Positions 7,953 through 13,848 are shown, counted from the first letter of the stretch. The stretch is DNA of 15,782 nt from an uncultured Ruminococcus sp. (GCA_946544695.1 CAMNMO010000020.1:1-15782); one strand, 5' to 3'. Notes: generated by a model from the sequence alone, not told the origin. Program-made: numbers and translations.

Positions 7953-7981
7953 ATTTTAGCACACTTCACAAAATTAAGCAA
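7953..7981 (-). promoter_or_regulatory. Promoter of the MBOAT operon
   Basis: Reading leftward: TTGCTT (7981-7976), 17 bp, TAAAAT (7958-7953) preceded by TGC (extended -10). Transcription would start near 7946 and give a leader of about 170 nt. The -35 is poor, but the extended -10 compensates. Apart from this, the stretch 7776-8183 holds the divergent promoter of the epimerase gene, a T-rich zone at 7890-7920, and no ORF with a ribosome binding site. Confidence 0.55.
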
Positions 7982-8030
7982 GCAAAATTATAAAGAAAAT
8001 CTAAATTTTTATCTTTTCACAAAAAAGTAT

Positions 8031-8058
8031 TTGCAAAAAGTGAAAAATGTGATATAAT
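8031..8058 (+). promoter_or_regulatory. Promoter of the epimerase gene
   Basis: TTGCAA (8031-8036), 16 bp, TATAAT (8053-8058). Transcription should start near 8065, leaving a leader of about 120 nt that contains two hairpins (8093-8110 and 8149-8165). Confidence 0.75.
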
Positions 8059-8092
8059 AAAGACACAAAAAAATGTGAAAGTATGTCTATCA

Positions 8093-8165
8093 GTCCGTGA
8101 GGGCACGGACAAAAAAGAGAGAAAGATACGGAAATTTTCGTGGTAATCGTTTGCATGGTGCAAAC
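8093..8165 (+). promoter_or_regulatory. Structured leader with two hairpins before the epimerase gene
   Basis: Hairpin 1: GTCCGTG (8093-8099) pairs with CACGGAC (8104-8110) around AGGG. Hairpin 2: GTTTGCA (8149-8155) pairs with TGCAAAC (8159-8165) around TGG and ends five bases before the AAGGAG site. Neither is followed by T residues, so they are not terminators. They do not match any riboswitch I recognise. Confidence 0.5.
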
Positions 8166-8183
8166 ATGGAAGGAGTGACAGGA

Positions 8184-9119
8184 ATGTCATCTATATTCAT
8201 TACGGGTGCAAGCGGCATGATCGGTCAGTACCTGACTTCAAGCCTGCTTCACAAAAAGCATACCGTTTATGCGGTCGATTCCAAGTCGAATGACTTTGTC
8301 GGAACTGACAGCAACTACAAATTCGTACAGTGTGACATCACAGACAAAAATACGATAATACCGATACTTGAAAACAATCACATAGATGTGGTTGTGCATC
8401 TGGCTAATTCGGTAGATAATGACATCGACCCGCTGATAACCGACCAGGAGATCAAGAAAAGCAAGGTGACCGACAAATACATCTACTCTGCTGCGGTAAA
8501 GGCAGGTGCAGGCTGTTTCGTACTGCTTTCCACCACCGATGTATACGGCATACAGAAAGGCCGTGAACCCATCAGAGAGACCATTGCGGAAAAAGGCATA
8601 ACCAACTATGCCGACCTGAAGATGACCAGTGAGAAGCTTATGGCAAAGGCTTTCAAAAAGACCGACTGCATACCTGTCATCGCAAGAGTAGCGCCTGTAT
8701 ACGATGCCGAACACACAGATAACCTGCATGCGCATGTATACGACTCTAAGGAAAACGTGGGTTACGTTTTCGGTGACGGTGATTACGGCTTTACCTTCTG
8801 CTGCGTATTCAACCTGATAGATTTCATAAACGGCATAATCAACGTGCCGCAGGGCAGATACGAAGGCGTTTACAATGTATGCGATTCGAGACTGACCACC
8901 GCTAAGGAGATCATCGAATACGAAAAGGAACGCCACCGCATAGGTGCTGTTATACAGAGGTCTCCCGGAAGTGAAAAGACCATGCTGTTCAACAAGGGCA
9001 AGATGAAGAACGATTACCGTTATTTCGACCCGACCCTGACTTACAACAACTGGATCTTTGACAACACAAGGGCAAAGCGCATAGCGCCGATGAGATGGAA
9101 CCTCACCAATTCAAAGTAA
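8184..9119 (+). CDS. NAD-dependent epimerase/dehydratase (extended SDR)
   Basis: A 311-residue Rossmann-fold protein. The N-terminal TGASGMIG gives the nucleotide-binding GxxGxxG (Gly8, 11, 14), Asp32 ends the second strand and favours NAD over NADP, then CDIT (50-53), VVHLANS (70-76) and LLSTTDVYG (114-122). The active site is Ser116 or Thr117/118 with Tyr142 and Lys146 in NYADLK, matching YxxxK. This is the plan of nucleotide-sugar epimerases and dehydratases, but the substrate cannot be told. The ATG at 8184 has AAGGAG eight bases upstream; the frame is open to 8097, but those earlier codons lack a ribosome binding site and encode a basic, unrelated segment. It has its own promoter and terminator, so it is probably a single-gene unit. 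A neighbouring MFS gene hints at sugar metabolism, weakly. Confidence 0.9.
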   Translation: MSSIFITGASGMIGQYLTSSLLHKKHTVYAVDSKSNDFVGTDSNYKFVQCDITDKNTIIPILENNHIDVVVHLANSVDNDIDPLITDQEIKKSKVTDKYIYSAAVKAGAGCFVLLSTTDVYGIQKGREPIRETIAEKGITNYADLKMTSEKLMAKAFKKTDCIPVIARVAPVYDAEHTDNLHAHVYDSKENVGYVFGDGDYGFTFCCVFNLIDFINGIINVPQGRYEGVYNVCDSRLTTAKEIIEYEKERHRIGAVIQRSPGSEKTMLFNKGKMKNDYRYFDPTLTYNNWIFDNTRAKRIAPMRWNLTNSK

Positions 9120-9126
9120 GTTTGTT

Positions 9127-9160
9127 TTCCCCCGAGAGACAAATTCCTCGGGGGAATTTT
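9127..9160 (+). terminator. Intrinsic terminator after the epimerase gene
   Basis: TTCCCCCGAG (9127-9136) pairs perfectly with CTCGGGGGAA (9147-9156), followed by TTTT. It starts eight bases after the TAA stop. Confidence 0.92.
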
Positions 9161-9173
9161 GATGCCCTGCCGA

Positions 9174-9204
9174 AAGACAGTATAGCACTTGGATAGTATA
9201 TAAT
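9174..9204 (+). promoter_or_regulatory. Likely promoter of the MFS gene
   Basis: A consensus TATAAT lies at 9199-9204. The best -35 is AAGACA (9174-9179) with a long 19-bp spacer. Its place between the epimerase terminator and the MFS gene supports it. Confidence 0.5.
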
Positions 9205-9242
9205 ACTTATTTGATAAACAGGTGAAAGACGAGGGAAATTAT

Positions 9243-10400
9243 ATGACATATAAAAACACTGTATATGCCTGTTTCACGGGATACATCGTTCAGGCGGCAG
9301 TCAATAATTTCCTGCCGCTGCTTTTCATAACGCTGCAAGGGCAGTACAGTCTGCCGCTGACAAAGATAACGCTGCTTATCACAGTGAACTTTGCAGTGCA
9401 GCTGACAGTCGACCTGCTTAGCGCTTTTTTTGTGGACAGGATAGGCTACAAGGCAAGCATAGTCACGGCGCATGTCATGGCGGCAGCGGGGTTCATACTG
9501 CTTACCGTGCTGCCCGAAGTCCTGCCGCCCTACACGGGCATTCTGACTGCGGTGATAGTTTATGCCATAGGCGGAGGTCTGCTGGAGGTGCTTGTCAGCC
9601 CCATCATGGAAAGCTGTCCCACCGACAACAAAGAGACTGCCATGAGTCTGCTGCACTCATTCTACTGCTGGGGACAGGTGGGCGTGGTGCTGCTCTCCAC
9701 CGTATTTTTCACGGTCTTCGGCACCGAACACTGGAAGGTGCTTGCGCTTATCTGGGCAGTGCTGCCCGCTGTGAACGGTGTGATATTCACGAAAGTCCCC
9801 ATAGCACCGCTGATATCAGAGGACGAAACTGCCCTCAGCCTGCGTGAACTGGCAGGCAGCAAAGCGTTCAGGGTGCTGTTTGTGATGATGCTTTGTGCGG
9901 GCGCCTGCGAACTTGCTGTCAGCCAGTGGGCAAGCTTTTTCGCAGAGAAGGGTCTGGGCATAAGCAAGACTGCGGGCGACCTGGCGGGTCCCATGATGTT
10001 TGCGGTGATGATGGGCAGCGCAAGGGCATTCTACGGCAGGCACGGTGAAAAGCTTGATCTTGACAGGTACATGACTGCCAGCGGAGTTCTGTGCGTTTGC
10101 GCATACCTTTTGATAAGCATTGTGGATCAGCCTGTGATAAACCTGATAGGCTGCGGACTTTGCGGGCTGTCGGTGGGGATAATGTGGCCCGGCACGTTCA
10201 GCAAGGCTTCTGCTGCGCTGCGGCGTGGCGGCACGATGATGTTCTCGCTGCTGGCGCTGGCAGGTGACATAGGCTGTGCGGGCGGTCCCACGCTGGTGGG
10301 GCTGGTGGCTGACAGTTCCACCATGAAGGCAGGCATACTGGCAGCTGCGGCTTTCCCGCTTATCATCACCCTGCTTAGCAGGATATCGATCCATGATTGA
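9243..10400 (+). CDS. MFS transporter, sugar-porter-like
   Basis: A 385-residue protein with twelve hydrophobic segments, beginning at about residues 4-32 and ending at about 360-382, with a central loop after TM6 (residues about 185-205). The loop between TM2 and TM3 reads DRIGYK, a reduced form of the MFS signature. The block ESCPTDNKETAMSLLHSFY with CWG following is a pattern I associate with a Firmicutes group of MFS proteins related to sugar transporters. Substrate is not readable. ATG 9243 is preceded by GAGGGA seven to eight bases upstream; an in-frame GTG at 9222 has no ribosome binding site. It probably has its own promoter at 9199. The nearest strong terminator on this strand is at 10573-10608, about 170 nt past the stop. 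Confidence 0.88.
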   Translation: MTYKNTVYACFTGYIVQAAVNNFLPLLFITLQGQYSLPLTKITLLITVNFAVQLTVDLLSAFFVDRIGYKASIVTAHVMAAAGFILLTVLPEVLPPYTGILTAVIVYAIGGGLLEVLVSPIMESCPTDNKETAMSLLHSFYCWGQVGVVLLSTVFFTVFGTEHWKVLALIWAVLPAVNGVIFTKVPIAPLISEDETALSLRELAGSKAFRVLFVMMLCAGACELAVSQWASFFAEKGLGISKTAGDLAGPMMFAVMMGSARAFYGRHGEKLDLDRYMTASGVLCVCAYLLISIVDQPVINLIGCGLCGLSVGIMWPGTFSKASAALRRGGTMMFSLLALAGDIGCAGGPTLVGLVADSSTMKAGILAAAAFPLIITLLSRISIHD

Positions 10401-10572
10401 TAATGCATAATTCATAATTATTGGCATAAGACGTAATTCCCTGCATCAGCATAAAATGCGGCGGGATAGCCTGCGCTTATCCTTTCTGGCTGCAACTCGG
10501 TTTTCCGATGTGCTAAAAAGATGAACACATTTATAATTATCGGCAGGGGCGCAGTTTCCTGCATAAGATCAA

Positions 10573-10608
10573 AGCGGGCATCGCTGTGCGGCGATGTCCG
10601 CTTTTTTT
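10573..10608 (+). terminator. Strong rightward intrinsic terminator
   Basis: AGCGGGCATCGC (10573-10584) pairs with GCGATGTCCGCT (10591-10602) through twelve pairs including one G-T, then seven T (10602-10608). It probably ends the MFS transcript, or a small RNA begun at TATAAT 10532-10537. It abuts the end of the convergent XRE gene. The stretch 10401-10572 otherwise holds AT-rich palindromic sequence and a hairpin at GGATAGC/GCTTATCC, and no supported gene. Confidence 0.88.
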
Positions 10609-10814
10609 CAGAAATAAAACAGTTCTTCAAACTTTTTATCAAGGGCTATGCAGAGTATCAGCGCAAGCTTGGCGGTGGGGTTGAACTGACCCGTTTCGAT
10701 AGAACTGATGGTATTGCGGGAAACGCCCACCATATTTGCAAGGTCGCCCTGTGACAGCCTTTTTTCGGCACGGGCTTCTTTCAGGCGGTTTTTCAGGATA
10801 AGTGCGTCGTTCAC
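10608..10814 (-). CDS. Small XRE-family transcriptional regulator
   Basis: A 68-residue protein that is essentially one helix-turn-helix: LKNRLKEARAEKRLSQGDLA, then NMVGVSRNTISSIETGQFNPT, then LALILCIALDKKFEELFYF. This is the classic short Cro/CI-like regulator of Firmicutes (YozG/YgzD type). The GTG start at 10814-10812 overlaps the stop of the membrane protein gene (GTGA), pointing to translational coupling; the frame is open further upstream, but that segment overlaps the upstream gene. It has no sensor domain. The three inverted repeats around the operon promoter are natural candidates for its binding sites, which would make the operon self-repressing. That link is inferred. Confidence 0.92.
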   Translation of the reverse strand: MNDALILKNRLKEARAEKRLSQGDLANMVGVSRNTISSIETGQFNPTAKLALILCIALDKKFEELFYF

Positions 10815-11149
10815 GACAGCGCCCCGCTTTCTTTTACAAGCTGCACGATGTACATTGCCAGTGCCGCAACCGCAGCAAAGCTCCACACAGCGGCGAACAC
10901 CTTATACTTACGCTCTTTCAGCTTTACCGCCCGATAGATAAAGCTTGCTGCCAGATACAAAGTGAAGATGCAATAGTACCCGAAACAGGGTCTGTCAAAA
11001 AATGCCTGTTCCACCGCCCTGAAAATGATACACAGCAGTATGGCTGCACCGCCCGCAATATCAGCCGCCCTGACCTCTGTCTCCTTGCGGACAAGATCGG
11101 TATTTTTATTTTCTCTGCGGCTCATTTCAAGTATTTTCTCTTTGTCCAC
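10811..11149 (-). CDS. Small membrane protein, DUF6442-like (copy 2)
   Basis: A 112-residue protein with an N-terminal MDKEKILEMSRRENKNTD motif, then three or four hydrophobic segments (about 32-50, 56-75, 82-103). It is a paralogue of the gene before it: both start M-[ND]-K-E-[DK]-I-L-[AE]-M-S-R and share membrane layout with a basic KLKERK/RLKKRD loop. I recall this pair-with-XRE arrangement as DUF6442; no function is known to me. The start is GTG at 11149; the ribosome binding site AGAGGTGA lies over the last codons of the upstream gene, four bases before the start. It overlaps the XRE gene by GTGA. Membrane location is clear, role unknown. Confidence 0.85.
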   Translation of the reverse strand: MDKEKILEMSRRENKNTDLVRKETEVRAADIAGGAAILLCIIFRAVEQAFFDRPCFGYYCIFTLYLAASFIYRAVKLKERKYKVFAAVWSFAAVAALAMYIVQLVKESGALS

Positions 11150-11153
11150 AGTG

Positions 11154-11477
11154 TCACCTCTTGATTATCTTATACATTCCCACAAAAAAGCTGAGTACGA
11201 ATATGACGCACCAACATACGCCGAGAATGACTTGGTCCCTCTTTTTGAGCCTTATGCCTGTGTACAGATATCTCACCGCCATGCTTATCGCCATTATCGA
11301 CCACAGACCATAGTCCTGCTCACCTTTGAAAAATATGTTGGAAACATAGAGGATAAACACCACTATCGCCATGCCCGCACTAGCAATATGGTTGCCCTTA
11401 GATGCTATCTCCATTTCATAAGGGTCTTTCTTGTCATTGTCTTTGCGGCTCATAGCCAGTATATCTTCTTTATTCAC
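11154..11477 (-). CDS. Small membrane protein, DUF6442-like (copy 1)
   Basis: A 107-residue protein, first in the operon. The N-terminus (MNKEDILAMSRKDNDKKD) is soluble and charged and presumably cytoplasmic. Three membrane segments follow (about 31-50, 56-75, 82-102), ending in KIIKR. The GTG at 11477 is chosen because AAGGAG lies nine bases upstream (11492-11487) and because its N-terminus aligns with the second copy; an in-frame ATG at 11522 lies in the operator region and has no ribosome binding site. Tandem duplication is likely, followed by marked divergence. It could be a partner or target of the downstream XRE regulator, but nothing in the sequence shows this. Confidence 0.85.
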   Translation of the reverse strand: MNKEDILAMSRKDNDKKDPYEMEIASKGNHIASAGMAIVVFILYVSNIFFKGEQDYGLWSIMAISMAVRYLYTGIRLKKRDQVILGVCWCVIFVLSFFVGMYKIIKR

Positions 11478-11518
11478 AGCAGTTCTCTCCTTTTCTGCAC
11501 AGTTTTGTTGTAATTTTG

Positions 11519-11532
11519 CCAAGTTTACTTGG
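11519..11532. promoter_or_regulatory. Operator-like inverted repeat 1 (start-site side)
   Basis: CCAAGT-TT-ACTTGG, perfect 6-bp arms. It covers about +3 to +16 of the expected transcript, where a bound repressor would block initiation. Confidence 0.82.
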
Positions 11533-11541
11533 TATGGCTAC

Positions 11542-11570
11542 ATTATAGCACTGCCAAGTGTACTTGTCAA
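11542..11570 (-). promoter_or_regulatory. Perfect-consensus promoter of the DUF6442/XRE operon
   Basis: Reading leftward: TTGACA (11570-11565), exactly 17 bp, TATAAT (11547-11542), with TGC directly before the -10. All twelve core bases match sigma-A consensus. Transcription should start near 11535, leaving a leader of about 58 nt. Such a strong promoter normally needs repression, in keeping with the three operator-like sites. Confidence 0.93.
11554..11567. promoter_or_regulatory. Operator-like inverted repeat 2 (spacer and -35)
   Basis: CCAAGT-GT-ACTTGT, one mismatch from the perfect repeat. It overlaps half of the -35 hexamer and most of the spacer, so binding would exclude RNA polymerase. 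Confidence 0.8.
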
Positions 11571-11577
11571 CGCCCTG

Positions 11578-11591
11578 CACAGTTTACTTGG
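11578..11591. promoter_or_regulatory. Operator-like inverted repeat 3 (upstream)
   Basis: CACAGT-TT-ACTTGG, with an intact ACTTGG arm and a degenerate left arm. Centre-to-centre spacing is 24 bp from site 2, and 35 bp between sites 2 and 1. A weaker auxiliary site is likely. Confidence 0.65.
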
Positions 11592-11654
11592 CATTTTTGT
11601 GGATACTCACAAAGTCCCGCCCGACATACGTACCGCATGAAGCAAATTTGCACA

Positions 11655-11690
11655 ATAAAAAGCTGCAAAGCGACAGTTCGCTTCACAGCT
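11655..11690 (-). terminator. Leftward intrinsic terminator of a possible small RNA
   Basis: On the minus strand AGCTG-TG-AAGCG pairs with CGCTT-TG-CAGCT around AACTGT, followed by TTTTAT. The stem spans 11661-11690. It lies beyond the anti-sigma gene's own terminator (11869-11908), so it seems to serve a separate transcript. Confidence 0.75.
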
Positions 11691-11807
11691 ATGATAACAT
11701 TTATTCGTTGATCCAAAATAATATCAGATCATTTCGATCTTCTGAGATGTCTCAATATACTTTTTTAACTTCCCGAATCATACTTTTAAGCAGCATGAGC
11801 TTCAACG
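11655..11807 (-). ncRNA. Candidate small RNA of about 150 nt
   Basis: A TATAAT at 11819-11814, preceded by TGG (extended -10), has no coding gene after it; about 120 nt downstream the terminator at 11655-11690 follows. Between them the longest frames from ATG are 9-14 codons with no good ribosome binding site, and a small hairpin AGATC-GAAAT-GATCT is present. The -35 is weak. The unit looks like promoter, non-coding body, terminator. It matches no RNA family I know. Confidence 0.4.
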
Positions 11808-11868
11808 CTATACATTATACCACGCCGCCTTTGAAAAAGCGATCCCCTCTTTCATCATACTGCCGTCC

Positions 11869-11908
11869 AAAAACAAAACAGCGCAAGGAAATACCTCACG
11901 CTGTTTTG
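11869..11908 (-). terminator. Intrinsic terminator of the ECF sigma/anti-sigma operon
   Basis: CAAAACAGCG (11874-11883) pairs with CGCTGTTTTG (11899-11908). On the leftward transcript the stem is followed by a T-run (11873-11869). It lies about 60 nt after the anti-sigma stop. Confidence 0.88.
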
Positions 11909-11910
11909 TC

Positions 11911-11928
11911 TGACGGACATGTCCGTCA
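11911..11928. repeat. Perfect 18-bp palindrome
   Basis: TGACGGACATGTCCGTCA reads the same on both strands. It lies between the anti-sigma stop and its terminator, so it would be transcribed as a second, tight hairpin; it could also bind a dimeric regulator. Confidence 0.85.
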
Positions 11929-11967
11929 AAGTCTATTCAAATGAAGATGGATAAAGCTTGGTTTAAC

Positions 11968-13026
11968 TTATTCCAGCGGAAATGTTACCTGCCAGTCTCC
12001 CGTGATATGCGCCTGAGAGATGGTAAAGTCGCCGTGCAGCGTGTATTCTGCAAGACGTTCGTATTCAACAGGTATTATCTGTTCAACATAGCAGTCCTTA
12101 TGATCTCCTTTATAATATGAACACACGTCTCCGTATATTTCTTTGCCGTTTTTGTCCACCAGACTTATAAAGCCGTGGTTGTCTGTTTCACGGGTGTTAT
12201 CATATTTTGTCAGTATATGCAGCGCACCGTCCGCATAGCCTATGTTCCTTACAGATACTCCCTCCGCAGGTGTTGATATCGGCGTGTCGCTGTCAGGCAG
12301 AAAACCGAGACCCTGCACCTCAGATATATCCTGATAGGTCTCAAAGCCGTCTATCTCATCTATCGAAACAGTATCGGCATCACGTGCCATGCTGCCAAGA
12401 TCGATACCGTCCAACTCCTCATTATAATTCTTTTTGCCCATAAGCATTTCCGTTACAAAGAAAGTCACCTTGTCCTCGGGCATCTCACTGCCGTCCATAG
12501 TTTCAAGATGCACCACAAAATAAGCGGTATGGGTATCTGCATCATAATCGGAAAAGCTGCAATGTCCTGTCATATCCTTTGGCACATTTATCCTGTAACT
12601 GTCATACAGGTCGTATTCGCCGTCGGGACTGCTGCCCGTGGTATCGTGCATCGCCAGGTAAACGCTTGCCTCGCTGCCCTTTCTTTCGGCTGAGATGACT
12701 GTCATCTCAAAGCCGTTATCCTCGCAGGTCTGCTGCACGGGCTTGAAAGTCTGTGCGACCGACGGTGCGATATTGTAAAGCAGATAGTAAGCAGTACCGC
12801 TGCCGAATGCTGTCATCGCAGGCAGAGAAGCCGCTGCTATCACCGCAGCTGCGGCAGATACTATCAGCTTCCGTCTGACAGATATGCGTCTTCTCTTTGC
12901 CGAATTCGTTTTGTTGTCCTCTTTAAAGCGTTTCATGATCTCTGTGACCTCCGTCTCATTCAATGGAGCTGCCTGCGGCAGTTCACCCGCATCATGATCA
13001 AGGAGTCTGTATAATGTATCATTCAT
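11968..13026 (-). CDS. Membrane-anchored DUF4179-like anti-sigma factor candidate
   Basis: A 352-residue protein. Residues 1-50 are a charged cytoplasmic part (LNETEVTEIMKRFKED, then KRRRISVRRK), residues about 54-74 a single membrane helix (LIVSAAAAVIAAASLPAMTAFG), and the rest an extracellular domain. The stretch just after the helix (GSGTAYYLLYNIAPSVAQTFKPVQQTCEDNGFEMTV) resembles DUF4179, a domain found in proteins encoded next to ECF sigma factors. There is no HxxxCxxC zinc motif, so it is not a ZAS-type anti-sigma. Its ATG overlaps the stop of the sigma gene (ATGA, 13023-13026), with AAGGAGG seven bases upstream within that gene. The expected role is to hold the sigma factor at the membrane until an outside signal acts; this rests on topology and context. 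The signal is unknown. Confidence 0.85.
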   Translation of the reverse strand: MNDTLYRLLDHDAGELPQAAPLNETEVTEIMKRFKEDNKTNSAKRRRISVRRKLIVSAAAAVIAAASLPAMTAFGSGTAYYLLYNIAPSVAQTFKPVQQTCEDNGFEMTVISAERKGSEASVYLAMHDTTGSSPDGEYDLYDSYRINVPKDMTGHCSFSDYDADTHTAYFVVHLETMDGSEMPEDKVTFFVTEMLMGKKNYNEELDGIDLGSMARDADTVSIDEIDGFETYQDISEVQGLGFLPDSDTPISTPAEGVSVRNIGYADGALHILTKYDNTRETDNHGFISLVDKNGKEIYGDVCSYYKGDHKDCYVEQIIPVEYERLAEYTLHGDFTISQAHITGDWQVTFPLE

Positions 13027-13571
13027 ATTTTATCCTCCTTACGGAACAATCCCGGGTTTGCCCTGATGATCTTTCGTTTTCCTCTGGAAATATGGTTATA
13101 CAATACGCTTTTAGGCTTGCCCAGCCGACCTGCTGCTTCTTCCACACTCTCGCCCTGCCAGAATATCCTGATGAACAGTGCTTTGTCATCTTCATTCAGG
13201 CAGGAAATAAGTTCGGCAAAGAAGCTGTCAAACAACTCGTTGCCTGTCAGCCCTGATGTATATGCTATGTTCAGTTCATCGATATCTGCCATAGGTTCAA
13301 GGCGCTTTATCACCTTCAGCCTGTTCAGCGCCGAATATTTTGCTATCGCAGCCGCCCAGCTTTCAAACGCTCCCCTGCCGTTGTACGAACCACTGTGTTC
13401 CCATATCTTCATTATCACATCATACAGGCATTCCTCAGCATCTTCGGGGTGATCGTACAAGATGCGCTGAATGACTGCTTTCAGCAATCCTCCGTAGTTC
13501 CTGACAACGAATTCAAGAGCGTCCTCATTCTTTCGCTGCAGTTCTTTTATAAAGTTGTCCTTCGTGATCAC
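13023..13571 (-). CDS. ECF-type sigma-70 family RNA polymerase sigma factor
   Basis: A 182-residue protein with the two ECF domains. Region 2 spans about residues 20-92, with DHPEDAEECLYDVIMKIWEHSG (promoter melting and core binding) and FESWAAAIAKYSALNRLK. Region 4 spans about 125-172, with a helix-turn-helix in ESVEEAAGRLGKPKSVLYNHISRGKRKI. Linker and total length are typical. The start is GTG at 13571, with GAGGT about ten bases upstream; no ATG lies near. It is followed by the overlapping membrane anti-sigma gene, the usual pairing. An ECF-like promoter just upstream (TGTTAC, 17 bp, CGGG) may make it self-activating. The target regulon cannot be seen here. Confidence 0.93.
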   Translation of the reverse strand: MITKDNFIKELQRKNEDALEFVVRNYGGLLKAVIQRILYDHPEDAEECLYDVIMKIWEHSGSYNGRGAFESWAAAIAKYSALNRLKVIKRLEPMADIDELNIAYTSGLTGNELFDSFFAELISCLNEDDKALFIRIFWQGESVEEAAGRLGKPKSVLYNHISRGKRKIIRANPGLFRKEDKI

Positions 13572-13651
13572 GTGTCAGGTACCTCACTTTTCTGATCTTT
13601 TTGAACCTTACACTTATTACTACAATTTTCATTATGCATTTCTATCATTCA

Positions 13652-13678
13652 CCCGAAAAAATTTTTTACCGTGTAACA
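13652..13678 (-). promoter_or_regulatory. Possible ECF-type autoregulatory promoter
   Basis: Reading leftward: TGTTAC (13678-13673), 17 bp including an A6T6 tract, CGGG (13655-13652). ECF promoters often have an AAC- or TTAC-type -35, a T-rich spacer and a CG-containing -10. It directly follows the housekeeping promoter. Confidence 0.3.
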
Positions 13679-13706
13679 TTATACCATGACGATACATTGA
13701 AGGCAA
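13678..13706 (-). promoter_or_regulatory. Promoter of the ECF sigma/anti-sigma operon
   Basis: Reading leftward: TTGCCT (13706-13701), 17 bp, TATAAT (13683-13678) preceded by TGG. Transcription would start near 13671, about 100 nt before the GTG. Confidence 0.72.
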
Positions 13707-13760
13707 TATACAGGAGGAAAGTTTTTAAGTCCACAGAACTTTCGATAAAAGAGGATCAAT

Positions 13761-13795
13761 ACACCTCGCTGATACTGACATCGTGGTGTTTTTTT
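13761..13795 (+). terminator. Terminator-like hairpin on the plus strand without a gene
   Basis: ACACC-T-CG (13761-13768) pairs with CG-T-GGTGT (13782-13789) and seven T follow. No plus-strand gene ends here. A second hairpin, GAAAGTT (13717-13723) with AACTTTC (13737-13743), precedes it. The region 13707-13810 has no supported ORF. Confidence 0.4.
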
Positions 13796-13810
13796 CTACG
13801 CTTATATGAA

Positions 13811-13843
13811 TGCGGCATACCCACACATGGCAGGTATGCCGCA
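13811..13843 (-). terminator. Probable terminator after the long sigma factor gene
   Basis: TGCGGCATACC (13811-13821) pairs perfectly with GGTATGCCGCA (13833-13843), an 11-bp stem starting five bases past the TAA. The leftward tail is TTCATATAAG, not a real T-run, so termination may be partial. Confidence 0.6.
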
Positions 13844-13848
13844 AACCT

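Noticed and set aside
8093..8110. Terminator or attenuator in the epimerase leader
   Set aside because: The stem is followed by an A-run on the coding strand, not a T-run.
8097..8183. Upstream extension of the epimerase to 8097
   Set aside because: The added residues are basic and unrelated to SDR proteins, lie in a hairpin-rich leader, and lack a ribosome binding site; ATG 8184 has a good one.
8238..8936. 232-codon minus-strand frame
   Set aside because: It is antisense to the epimerase gene, which carries GxxGxxG and YxxxK motifs.
9222..9242. GTG start for the MFS gene
   Set aside because: There is no ribosome binding site before it; ATG 9243 has GAGGGA at suitable spacing.
9816..10427. 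203-codon minus-strand frame
   Set aside because: It is antisense to the MFS gene, with no ribosome binding site and an unlikely composition rich in His, Gln and Arg.
11690..11868. A broken protein gene in the minus-strand gap
   Set aside because: Short frames with several stops are present, but no frame shows a recognisable family and start sites lack ribosome binding sites; the small-RNA reading fits better.
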